From: Synchiropus splendidus
Taxonomy: Eukaryota > Chordata > Actinopteri > Syngnathiformes > Callionymidae
DNA length: 64,000 bases
Direction: 5' to 3'
Assembly (NCBI RefSeq): GCF_027744825.2
Contig: NC_071349.1
Location: 6,911,001 to 6,975,000 of the forward strand
Below are positions 28,801 through 40,800 of this stretch, piece by piece (the first letter of the stretch is position 1; the number at the start of each line of letters is the position of its first letter). The notes under the pieces are model-generated. The model worked only from the letters and a program-made list of their open reading frames with translations. It ran no database searches and was not told the DNA's origin. The position numbers and the translations under genes were made by a program.

Positions 28801-31800
28801 ATTTTAGCATGTGAAAACCTCTCACGTCAAAATGGTAAAACTTCACTCACCTGCACACGACATTTTAGCATGTGAAAACCTCTCACGTCAAAATGGTAAA
28901 ACTTCACTCACCTGCACACGACATTTTAGCATGTGAAAACCTCTCACGTCAACATGGTAAAACTTCACTCACCTGCACATGACATTTTAGCATGTGAAAA
29001 CCTCTCACGTCAAAATGGTAAAACTTCACTCACCTGCACACGACATTTTAGCATGTGAAAACCTCTCATGTCAAAATGGTAAAACTTCACTCACCTGCAC
29101 ACGACATTTTAGCATGTGAAAACCTCTCACGTCAACATGGTAAAACTTCACTCACCTGCACACGACATTTTAGCATGTGAAAACCTCTCACGTCAACATG
29201 GTAAAACTTCACTCACCTGCACACGACATTTTAGCATGTGAAAACCTCTCACGTCAACATGGTAAAACTTCACTCACCTGCAGACAACAGTTTAGCATGT
29301 GAAAACCTCTCACGTCAAAATGGTAAAACTTCACTCACCTGCACACGACATTTTAGCATGTGAAAACCTCTCACGTCAAAATGGTAAAACTTCACTCACC
29401 TGCACACGACATTTTAGCATGTGAAAACCTCTCACGTCAACATGGTAAAACTTCACTCACCTGCACACAACATTTTAGCATGTGAAAACCTCTCACGTCA
29501 AAATGGTAAAACTTCACTCACCTGCAGACAACAGTTTAGCATGTGAAAACCTCTCACGTCAACATGGTAAAACTTCACTCACCTGCACAACGCAGCACAT
29601 ACCCAAAATGTACACGCACGCATTCATACAGTATTTCATGTTTACAAACTCTGACCAGGTCTATTCTGCTGTAAAATGTTGCCGTCACAGGCAGCCGGGC
29701 CGACGATATCTCTCCGCCACACGTTGTCAACATATCGATCCATCGCTCAAGCATCTGCTTTTGTTGCAACAGAACTGAGAGATAAAGAGCTCTTACACAA
29801 CTTCACGCTCACTCGACTGAGTGGAGCAAGTCAGGTGTTTCAGGTCCTGCTGCACCACTTGGGTAATGTAAACAACCTTTTATCTAAATTGAGCCTCATT
29901 CGTGGAAAGCACACATCACCATTGCGCTCCTCTGACAAACACATCACATTCTAATGTGCATTTGCTGCCGCAGAGAGTCGCCCGGCATATAAACGCTGCT
30001 TTGTTCAATGCCCTTGCATCAAGCTGGGCGGTAAGTGAGTGGGATTCGCTGGCTTGCTTGCCGCAGATCACATCTAAATGCTGAGTAATGCCGCCGCCGC
30101 CGCCGCCACTGCCAAGATGGAAGCGGGAATTATAACTCATCTTTGCATGACTGGCTGCCTAATAACGGCTCTATTTTGATCCCGCTGCTGAGTCATGCCC
30201 CCGTGAATGGGTCATCTCTTTCTTTCCTCGTGATCTCCTCGCAACACATTCATCCTGTCTCTTCCTGATTTCACCCCATTTTTCTTGTCGCTAATGCATC
30301 TTGTCATCCTTGAGAAGTTCATTTTGTGAATGGACAGCAGCACGAGTCATTAGAGCCTCCCGGTTAAATGCCAGATATGTGTTGCTATTTATAGAACTGG
30401 TCGAGGGAGAACACAAGAGGGCTTTAAAACGAAACAACATAAAGTACATTTTTGAACAGTGAGGTTCATGGATGTGACAAGCATGAAGAGGACAGGTGTG
30501 ACTTTAGGATGGTCTAGATAAAGGCTTGTGTTGGCAACCCCTGATGGAGAATGGGAGAGAAGAAGAAGAAGAAGAAGCTTGAGAAGAGCTTTTCCCTCCC
30601 AAGATGTCACATACATCATCCTTTTTGCATCTCAGGATGATGTAGAAATTCAATTTCATACAGGAAGTAGAAGTACAAGCCAACCGGTTCTCGACCACAA
30701 TCCGTTCCAGAAGGCAGTTCGAGAAGTGATTTGTTCGAAATCTTAATCGGTTTTTCCCATTACAATTAATGGAAATAGAATTAATGCGTTCCAAGCCTTA
30801 AAATAGGCTTTTTAAAGCATTTTGTAGCTTTTCCTGATAATAAAATGCACAGTAGAAAAACATGTATAGATTAAATACTTTATATATTTCAATAATTTAA
30901 GAAATATATTTATTTTTTTGCTTAAAATGTATGCCTTAGCAGTAGAGTAGGCTAGGCTGGGAGTGCATTGCCGTATCGCCCCCAGCCTTGTTTTTATTAA
31001 CAAAAGTGCAGAATAACAGTCAGTAAATGTAGCTAACGGGACACGTCTGCATACAGAGGCTGCGTTATACACAATAACAAAGCGCGTCGTGGGTCAGCTG
31101 GTCGTGTTTTTTCGGGGCGTTCGAGTTCTGGATTTTCGTTCGAAATTAGAAGCAAAAAAATCTCGAAATTTTCGTTCGAACTCTGATTTGTTCGATGTCT
31201 GGGACGTTCGAAAACCAAGAGCGGGCTGTACTGGGTTTTCATTCCGTGTATACAAAAAAAAAATCCATAGAATTACATTGTGATTCTGTTAAGGTTCTCA
31301 TGAGGTTTGTCACCGACATCTTGTGATGTCCCTGGAGGGACCAAACACAGGTGCGCTGAGCACTCAAGCAGTGGGAGAAGCGGCAATATCAGCGAATCAT
31401 GAGGGGTGTCACCGCTTTTTGAGGAAGAAGAGCCGGTTCATGCAAACCAAGGACTTATTTTTATCTGAACCACGTGGAAGCGACAACTATTGTGAGAGGA
31501 TGAAGTGTCTGAACTGATCAGAGACAGACGGCAACACTGAACGCCAATGTAAATGTAATGTGAAACTTTCATCAGAAGGTACAGCAGGACAAAACATGGA
31601 ATGTGTTTGGGTAAGCAGTGGGTCTTACTCGGTCGTATACCGTTGAGTACTGACGCCTCTTCACCCATGTTTTGGATAGCTTCTATGCACTGTTTTGGGC
31701 TTGTATTGGTAGCATTGCTTGCTGTTTGTCTACGCTCGATAACTGTGGGTTTTTGTAGTCAGTTTCAAGACCCATTTGGGGCAAACTTTCAGGGCAAAGC

Positions 31801-34800
31801 AGCCAAACGCCGATGGTTGCCACTCATCCCTCATTCTGTAAACTTGCTTCACCTCTTCATCTTTTGGTGAGAAGAGCAGGCTTCCATACTCAGTGGCACC
31901 ATCAGAACATCCACCTGTCGCAACGCTTCGCCATTCTGAAGAGCTTTGGATTCTAATGGTGATCTACCTCTAGTGACCATACAAAGGCTTGTTTTCAGAT
32001 TTAGCTTTGTGCAACACAGCTCTGAATTAAATTCACTTAGAACGAGATTTACATTTCACTTACACCTCACTACCATCTGGAGTTGTGTGTATTCTGCATG
32101 TCACGATAAAGCAAAGCTCTGGGCCTCTTCAGCGCGACGTGGCCGTCCCATGCTTCTTCTCTTGCTTGGTGAAAAACAAACCCAGAACAACAGTTTTCCC
32201 TCTGATGCACTGTAATGAATCTGCGGAGTAGTTCTCTTCCTCCTCCTGACTCCTCCTGAGCTGCCGAATTCACTCCAGCTTTGATCAGGACTCACTAAAA
32301 CACCATTTGTACCTAAGAGGCTTCAGCTTGTACTGACACAGAGAGAGCTTTTCTCTCGCAGCTTTGCTTTAAAGTGAAACTTGTCAAAGCAGGAATCCAT
32401 CAAGACCCAGGCCAACTTTCCGAGGATTAAATCCACACTCTCATTTGCACTTGAGAGGACGTTGCTGTCAGACATGTTTGAGTGACACGTCCTCCACTGA
32501 ATCCTCCACAATGCTATGATCCTCCAGCGTCAGTAGCAGAATGAATTTCTTCTCACTTTAACTTTTAATATCATTTTAAACGTTCAATAGGCCGGAATAA
32601 ATCTGCTTCCTGAACTACATAACTTACCTTCATTTATTTTAAAATGGGGAAATTTGTTAATTATTTAATTCTATTATATATTTATTTTTTAATAAGGGCA
32701 GCTGCATGGTGAACAAGTGGCTAGTATTGCAGTGTCTGTGGATGTGTGTCTACTTCTAATGGACCATGTGTGCACGGAACCCAAGTGTGAGTAGTAAAGC
32801 ATCAGCAATGAAACTACGAGAATAAAATGTATAGATTAATTATTACTCAAAGTTATTCAAAAGTAGGCAGAAGAACTGAGGGCATCACCAATCCGGGAGC
32901 AAACAGACAGAACGGAGGAACTCACTGGCCTGAGGAATACAACTAACAAATCCAAAAACACAGCACCTGATCGTGGTAAAATGCAGTTCAATAGAGTACA
33001 ACAGAAAGTAACATGGTGATCACACACAGGAAAAGGGAGGGAATTAGAACAAACTAAAATAAAGCTAATAGTGGAAGCCCACACGTCAACTGAGAAAATA
33101 CGTGGCAGAACACAACTCACTCTTACATTTCACTATTAAAGCTCAAAGATCAGGAAGCAAACCAGTGAAAACAGGCTGGGAATAACCAAGAAAGAGGCTG
33201 TATGGCAACAGCAGAGCATATAAGCAGGTGTTGTTCGCTGCAGAATCAGTTCCAGGTGTTTGCCATTAACAGATCAAGCTCAGTTGGACATATTGGGGTG
33301 AGCACAGCAAATGACCAGACAAAATACATTTTAAAAAAGTGCATTATGCCAGGCTCACCGGCCTGTCCAGGGTCTACCTCCAGGGGGCGATCTGTGTGTG
33401 TCCTGTATCAGGAATACTGACTTTTTTTTTCCAACTCAACTTCTAATGGTGTCCGTGAGTCGCTGTGAACTAGCAGACGGTTTGTTTGATATCCAATCTG
33501 AAGGTTGCGATGATGACAACAAAAGGAAAGCGATGACATCAAAGCATCTGCGTTCTAGATGTATTTTAGAAGGGAAATATTTCTTGCAAACAAAGATACT
33601 ATTTGATTATTATTTGAGAAAAGACATGAGATAAAGAGGAGGGTGAGGCGGGGCATTTGGTGTCGCATTCTGTAAGAGTTGACTACATCTGAGAAAGCCG
33701 TAAAAATGGACCCAGAACGGAACTGTGTCAGTGACAGCAGTGCACAAGTTGGACAGGAAGGGTTGTTAGTCAAAGCGACCTCCCACCAGTCACCATGGTG
33801 CAAAATTAAAAACAGATGAGGAGGAATGTGGTTTTAAGTATTAACTTTTTGTTGCTGAAGAAGTTTCAAATCTACAGAAGAAAGTCTGCCACTCAATGAG
33901 CCAAGGACCAGTGTTGAGAAACCCTATATTTTTATTCGGCCTGTTGCTCAGGTGTTTATATGGATGCCATCTTTACAGCACTAAACTGTTTAGTACAGCT
34001 TCCTCCAGGTTTGAATATGTCATTAGTGATTTAGTTTGTGATCTTTTTCTTCCAGCTATTGCCTACACCCCCAACTACAAGAAGAACCCCCCGCCGGTCC
34101 CTCCCCGGACCACCTCCAAGCCCCTCATCTCCATCACGGCCCAAAGCAGCACTGAGTCCACCCAGGACGCCTACCACGAAGGACGACATCCTCACGGCAG
34201 GATGTGGGCTTCGGACGGTCTCAGTTTGGGTCTGACTCCGGGTCGGACCCTGTACAACTCCGTGGACAGCCTGGATAGTGCCAAGGCTGTGACCATAGCG
34301 ATGGAGGCGGCCGGTGTCATGGCAGGAAAGAGGCATCCATCCACGGACAGCCACAGCTCGGTACTCACCTGTGACAAGGCCGTGCTGGTGTCCAAGGCGG
34401 AGGAGTACTTGAAGACGCCTCGTTCTTCGATAGGGATTCAGGTATGTTTCAGTCACCTGACTTCTAGACAGAAGCAAGTGGTTGGAAGGGTGAAATACAG
34501 CAGGGTTTCTCTTCATTTCTGACCCCTGAAGGTTCCACAGAGAGCTAGCAAGTAAAACTCTTCCAAAACCCTAATACTCCTCTTAGCTCGGCGTGTGGCT
34601 CTATAATAATAGAAACTTGCACACATTCCACGCCGAGTCAAACTGGAGTCTTCATAAGGAGCTAAAAATAGCAGGAGTGAGTCATCGTACCGCAATCCAT
34701 CAATTAAGATTCACCTCCAGCCGTGGTGGGTTGTTCATTCATTCTCTCACTGTACTCCCTCCCCTGCTTTCACCCAGCGCCGCCTCACTGCAGGCTCCCC

Positions 34801-37800
34801 TGCATCCCTCCTTCTCTCCGCAAAAACCTACAGTTTCACCTCAATGTCCTGAAATATATTCCGTGGAAAAGCTGCTTGGGTGTCATTTTCAATGGTCACG
34901 TCAACTGAGCAGCTGTTCCTGAAAATGTTCAATTCATGGCAACCTGAGTAACGAAAATGCCATGCTGTTGTGGCAAATGAAAATGATGACATGAAAGTGG
35001 TTGGACTGGTTGAGAAACTCAATCATAACTAGCGGTCACAGCCTCTACTCCATCCACCTTCATCAGTACGTTTTGTCTTGGTTCTACGTAGCCTCAACCT
35101 GTCCAGGTTCTCCTCCAACTCAGCGCTACTCTGATCTCTGTATCATCAGCAAACATCATGGTCCATGGAGACTCCTCCCTGACCTCATCTGTCTGTCTGT
35201 CCCTAACAATACCAGACAAGAAAGGACCAAGAGCAGATGCTTCATGTAATCCTACTCACCAGTGTCTCACTGTTCTCATACATCTTCTGCACAACCCGCA
35301 TATCCTTCTCTGATGCTCCTAGTGTCCTCACGCTACCACATTTTCTCTGGAAACTCTAATTTATACTCTGTGTTGCAATGGCTTTGAGGGGAAGATTGAC
35401 GTTTGCTTTACACCTAGCTAGATTTCAGCTTTGAGTTCAGTGCAGCCGTTCTGTCTTGAGGTCATGAGCGGTTAATTTTGGAGGTGCAATCTTAAAATAA
35501 TTTCTCGTGATTTGATCCACAAAAATAATGTTTTGTTCATCACAAACTTAGTTTTTTGTGTGTGATGAGGTGAGCAGTGTGACAAGTTTTGCACACCAGT
35601 TTCAGTTTACTGTGAGCGAAGCTAGAAGGAATTCTTTTCCCTCCATATATGTAATTTTCCAAGGGGAAACCAGGATGGAGCTTGAGGTGGTCTTCTCTGG
35701 AAATATATCTTTATTTTTGAGAAACGAATTGGTAGAGAGGGAATTTGGTGAGTTGAGGAATTAAATAAAGGTAAGTTGAGGTTTTGGCCAGGAAATGTAC
35801 TGACCTGAGGCTTATTTTTATTATTCATCTTGTTTCAAGACATTTAAACGCTGAATATTTTTGCCATCCAAAGTAAAAATGTGTCGCGACTTTGTGAGCG
35901 CAGCTGTGTTTCTACGCCATTATTTCTCATTTGTAATCCTTGATCTTGGACCCCGGGTGCCAGGTCCTGACATCCCCCAGTCCATGTGGACCGCTTCACT
36001 TTCACAATACCCTCCAGCTTTGGCATGTTTGTGCGCTCATTGATTTGTTTACAAAAAAATACCTAATGAGAGTCGTAATGAGACGAAAAACAGGCCAACG
36101 CGTTTGACCTTTGCAACCTCCAGCAGGAGTCTCAGTTTGTCAGCACGGTTCTAGATCTGTCTTCAGGTGAGATTTCCCTGATGGACATAAATCTCACTGG
36201 AGCCTGCTCTGCGTTCATGGCAGACATGAGGCTCATTCTCTTTGCATGAGGTGGACTTTCCTCTGCTTCTAGCACAAAGTAATGGAGGTCACCCCTCGAG
36301 CGCTCCTCTCTCATCTCCTTCCCTGATAGCGCCGTCCTGCAGGTGCTGCAGTAAAATGGCTCTGGAAAAAAACAGACCAGGAGAGGACAACATTTGCAGG
36401 CAAATGGTGTTCGCCATTCATTTCTGACTCGACCTGTTTGAACTAGTTGCAGTTCCATCAAGGACCTCTTGTCTTAATTTTCACCCGACTGCTTCAACCA
36501 TGGAGATGTAGAGTCATTTATTAGAGATGACTTATCCAGAAAGTCTGGGTCAGGTCTTCTGTAATCGACACACTTGCTGACAGACATCGAGAGATGAGCC
36601 GGACAGTTACTTCAAGTTGACTTGGACTTGAATAGTGATAAATAAAAAGAGAACTCTGATGACTTGTACCTGAACATCCATCACTTGGACTTGAAACCGG
36701 TGACTCACTCTACGACTTGCAACTCTGACAGTATTGACATGGACGAGAGCGCCGATGAATCGTAGGAGATCGCTGTTGACTTGGACACTTGTGACCTCTG
36801 ATGACTTGGTGTAGAATGAACTCCGATGACTTGGACTAGAACCCTGACAGTCTATTGTACAGCATGAACAACTTGGACTCAGATTTCCTGAACCACAACA
36901 CTGCATGCATCTAAAGTACAATTTGGAATAGAATTTTGATGACTTGAACCCTGACTTGATAACTCTCCAGGACGTCATTGACAACTTCAATTAAAAAACT
37001 GCATATATAGGCAGCTAAACCAATGACATGGACGCCTACATAGTTCATAGTTCCTACAAAGTTCTTTGTACGGCGCCCTGACTAGTTTGACTAGGACGCT
37101 GGCGACTTCCATCGGATTTGGCCGACACATTAAAGATCACTGATGACTTGAGGGACATTTTGAACTTGCACATTAAACACAGGGAGTAGAAGCACATGTT
37201 AGTGTACAGTTCTCGTTCACACTTTCTCAGCTCAGGACACAGATGGAGGATTAAACAGCAGCAAATGGAGTTGGAAAAAAAGCGTGACAGACAGGAACGT
37301 GTCCTCAGACTGGTGAGCAGTGACAGGGTCTCCATAAAGCCGGTAAAACATGGAGCCCCTGGGAATGATGCGGGCCGCAATAAAAGTCTGTGAGGCTTCA
37401 CCTCCCAGATCAGATGGTAGTTGTACACATCATCATCACTCACTCGTCCTCTCATCCCCACAACATCCTCTAATACTGCCGCATATGTCACCGGCGGTCC
37501 CTCGGCTGTGGCACCAAACTGTCCAAATGCTGTCAAATGTTTTTGTATTAGCGGGAAAAGAAGCAGCCGGGATTATACAAGCTAATCATCTTATTATACT
37601 GATACGCTGATGAGTAAACAGTTTCAACGCAGCACCATAGACGTGAGCCTCTGTGTGTGTGGTTATTTGCCACAAGAAGCCACATTTTTTTTAAATGAAT
37701 TTGGTATATTACTGAATCAAATGATGGACCCATGCATACATTTAAACAACAAAATATTTGTATGTTTATTGGTTTTTAATAGGACAATAAATCACAATGG

Positions 37801-40800
37801 TGGCTATATTCAAGTTTTTATACCACCTTATTTAAACTTAAATTCATTTATATGTTTATTTATTTATTTATTTCCGCTGACATAAACTTGAAATTAGAGT
37901 GAAACAACATCTGCGTGTGTAGTAACACATCCTCAGAGAAGGAAGAACTTGAGACAATCTTCTCATCACTGCCTGTCCACTGCATGTATGAAAACTATTT
38001 GTCCCCCCTAACTTTGTCTCCTAACATCTACATTAGCTGTACCTTATGTACCCAAGACAACTTATCTTTTGTCGTCTCTAACTCGTCTGCTTTCTCTGTC
38101 TCTATTGTACAGTAAACCATACATCATGGTACTCTCTTTTAAAAGCATCCCTTTCACTCTAGCTGTGACTCCTTCATTTGTTGCTCCATCCATTTCCATT
38201 CGTCTATCATTTTTAATCCTATTTGCCTTCATTTCTAATGGCTTGTCCTTTTCTATGTTCTTTATTATTTTATTTATTATTGTCTACCTTTACCTACTTC
38301 CATTCTGTTTTTTCTCTCTGCTCTTAGTCCTGCTTGGAAAGTCTTTTTGTCTTCAGCACAAAAAAATTGGGGATTAACCAAAAGTTGCTGGTCAGAGTGG
38401 CAATAACAAAAATAGTTTTTCTTCCATTAAAAATAAAAAGCTCGACGAAAGTCTGCTGGAACTGCCGATGAGAGAGAGCTCGGCATCAAAGAGAACGGTC
38501 GCCCGCTGTGCTGTCGCTGCACATCATTATATTGAGCTTCTAATTGTGACTCGTACATCTGCTGTGCCACATGTGTTTTTTGGTTACAGGTCATCCCAAT
38601 AGACCAAGACACAATTCCAAAAAAATAGTCATTCGTATGCATGTTTCTGTCCGGGGGTGGGCGGATGGAGATGCATGAAAAGTAGTGAGTGGGCTGGTGC
38701 AACATTAAGTTTTATACTAACTGGGAAAAGATACGTTTGTGTTCCATGTTTGGCTAATAAAAAACTGAATCTGTTTCTGTGGAAGACGGGTTCTAAAAAT
38801 GAGCGCGTGATGAGGCCCTTTTGCGCGTTTCTTCCTCAGCTCCATAAATCATTGAATATTAACTGACAGGCTGTGTACAGTTTACAAGCTGGGTCCAGTC
38901 TCAGACCAATAAAGCCAGAAGCCCACGGGAAACCAGTAATGAGAGGCGCTGCTGAGTTTTATCATCGCTCTGCATCAGGTGGAGGCGGCGACCGACTCGG
39001 AATCAGAAAGCAAAGGCTCCCGGGAATACCATTCTGTTGGGATCCAAGTGGAGGATGACAAGAAGGGGTGAGTCTGGGACTTCATGCGTTTTGAAAATCT
39101 CCAATGTGAACTTTTTGTTGTGTTGGCATCCCCTCAGGCAAGGCAGGTTCAAGCGTTCCAACAGTGTGACAGCAGCTGTGCAGGCTGACATGGAGCTGGA
39201 GTGCTTCCCTACCATGGAGGACAAAGGCCTGCAGTTTGGCGGAGGCTTCCAGCGGCACTCGGAGCCCAGCACACCCACCCAGTACGGAGCGGTGCGGACC
39301 GTACGCACCCAGGGCCTCTTCAGCTATCGAGAAGATTACCGCACCCCGGCCGAGCCCCCGAGTCCAAGGGAGACCACGAGCGAGAACACCTGGCAACTGG
39401 AGCCGCCATCATCCAGAGAAAGCGCGCTCACCACGAGCGAGTCGGGGAGAACCTCGCCATCGCTGAGGAGAGACGGGAGCTGGTTCATGCAGCTGCTTCA
39501 CACCGAGACCAAGAGGATGGAAGGCTGGTGTAAGGAGATGGAGGCCGAGGCCGAAGAGAACGACCTGTCGGAAGAAAGTGAGTGTCCCGCCTCAGATTTG
39601 TTTGGATTTGGCCCTTAAATGTAAGCAACTTTCTGCATGTGTTTAAGTTCTAGGCAAAATCAGAAGTGCAGTGGGGAGCGCTCAGCTGCTCATGTCTCAG
39701 AAGTTCCAGCAGTTTTACTGGCTGTGTCAGCAAAACCTGGTAAGATACTCATCTTTGCATGCAGATTTTTCCCAAAACATCAGGGCAGGGTCCACTGGAA
39801 TTTCAACAGCATCCATTTTGATATGTATTGCTGTTAGCATGTGGCATCGCGTCTTGACGGTCACACTCAAGCAAACGTGCCTTGAAACTCAGTATTCATT
39901 GAGTGTGTGAGCTGCAAAGTTTTCCATGGAGAGAAAAGTCTTGACCTCTTCGCTCCAGCTGCTGCCCCCGCGACCCACCTTGCACGAGTGAATGATGGAT
40001 GGAAACAGCTTCTCTCTGTGTGCCATCAAAAGGGACGGATAACTGATGTAGACAGGGTCAACCTTTAGCATTATTTAAGTGTTTGCAGCTCGATAAAAAA
40101 GCTCATGTACCATCAGCCTTTCATTTTAGATACACAGTGCTCACACTTTGTTGTCAACCTTCACCATACATTTAATGGTTTAGTAACCTCCGAGCCACTC
40201 AATCAAAACTCCCTGAAAGTCATCGATTGTGGAAAGCGGCAGAGCCTGAAATCGATAGCCATCTCGCGCATTAGCGCCGACCTAACTGTTTTGGAATAAA
40301 TAGAAGGATACATTTTTAATGTCCAGGCTTTACCAGCAGACGAACAGAGCTAAGCCTGCCGTGTCCACTGTGAGAGAGTGCACGGACCCTGAGCGCTCCG
40401 TGGATCATCCCACAACATGTACGCACGTCAAGTCAGGGATTTCTGCCTCATCATTTTCCCCTGCCGTTCGCTAGTCGTTTCATCGATTTGAGGAGAGATG
40501 ACGATATGTCAGATGGAGCTGGTGGAGAGTTGTCAGCCGCTGTTCTTGTGACGTGGAGCAGCAACGGCACCGCAGGATGGCAGGGAGTTATACCGCCTCA
40601 TTACCCGCAGAGCTTCACTCCTGGTGTCACATATTGAGATCAACAAGTGGACTTTTTTTGTGTCCCCACGCTAGTGTGGGTTTCTTCTGGGCACTCCTGT
40701 TTCCTCCCTCATACAGTAGATGTGTCCATTGGTGTTGAGTGTGTGTGGTTGTCTGTCTACTTCTGCCCTGTGATCCGCTGTCCAGGGGGTCCCACGTCTC

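Larger units (their letters stand above)
22926..34055 (+). other. remainder of the large dlgap2 intron
   Basis: No coding exon is visible. It contains MITE copy 2 (24635-24930), a LINE-tail-like CTTTATTAATCCCAG piece near 25385, the 61-bp minisatellite (27428-29590), a (GCC)6 run at 30090-30107, an (AGA)n run near 30558 and a probable TTCGA-rich element at about 30672-31235. A purine-biased stretch at about 32850-33420 may be another transposon remnant. Confidence 0.6.
34442..38978 (+). other. dlgap2 intron, 4.5 kb
   Basis: No exon is seen. It holds a decayed LINE reverse transcriptase fragment on the minus strand (about 35040-35345) and a degenerate GACTTGGACT-type repeat at about 36600-37170. 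The stretch 37900-38350 is pyrimidine-rich and may be further LINE remnant. Confidence 0.55.

Noticed and set aside
27428..29590. Regular array considered as a CRISPR locus
   Set aside because: Units are directly adjacent 61-bp repeats with no unique spacers, and the window is vertebrate.
30090..30107. (GCC)6 run as an expandable coding repeat
   Set aside because: No supported coding frame covers it. It is intronic.
32850..33420. Purine-biased stretch as a further DNA transposon
   Set aside because: It resembles the element at 11160-11775 in composition only. No ends or shared blocks were found, so it is not listed as an element.
33896..34055. Upstream extension of the exon at 34056 (open frame from 33896)
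   Set aside because: The extra sequence is intron ending in TTTTTCTTCCAG. The homology to SAPAP begins exactly at 34056.
37915..38377. Two overlapping hydrophobic open frames as a small membrane protein gene
   Set aside because: Pyrimidine-rich sequence produces Leu/Phe/Ser-rich frames by composition. There are no splice or homology signals, and a LINE remnant is more likely.
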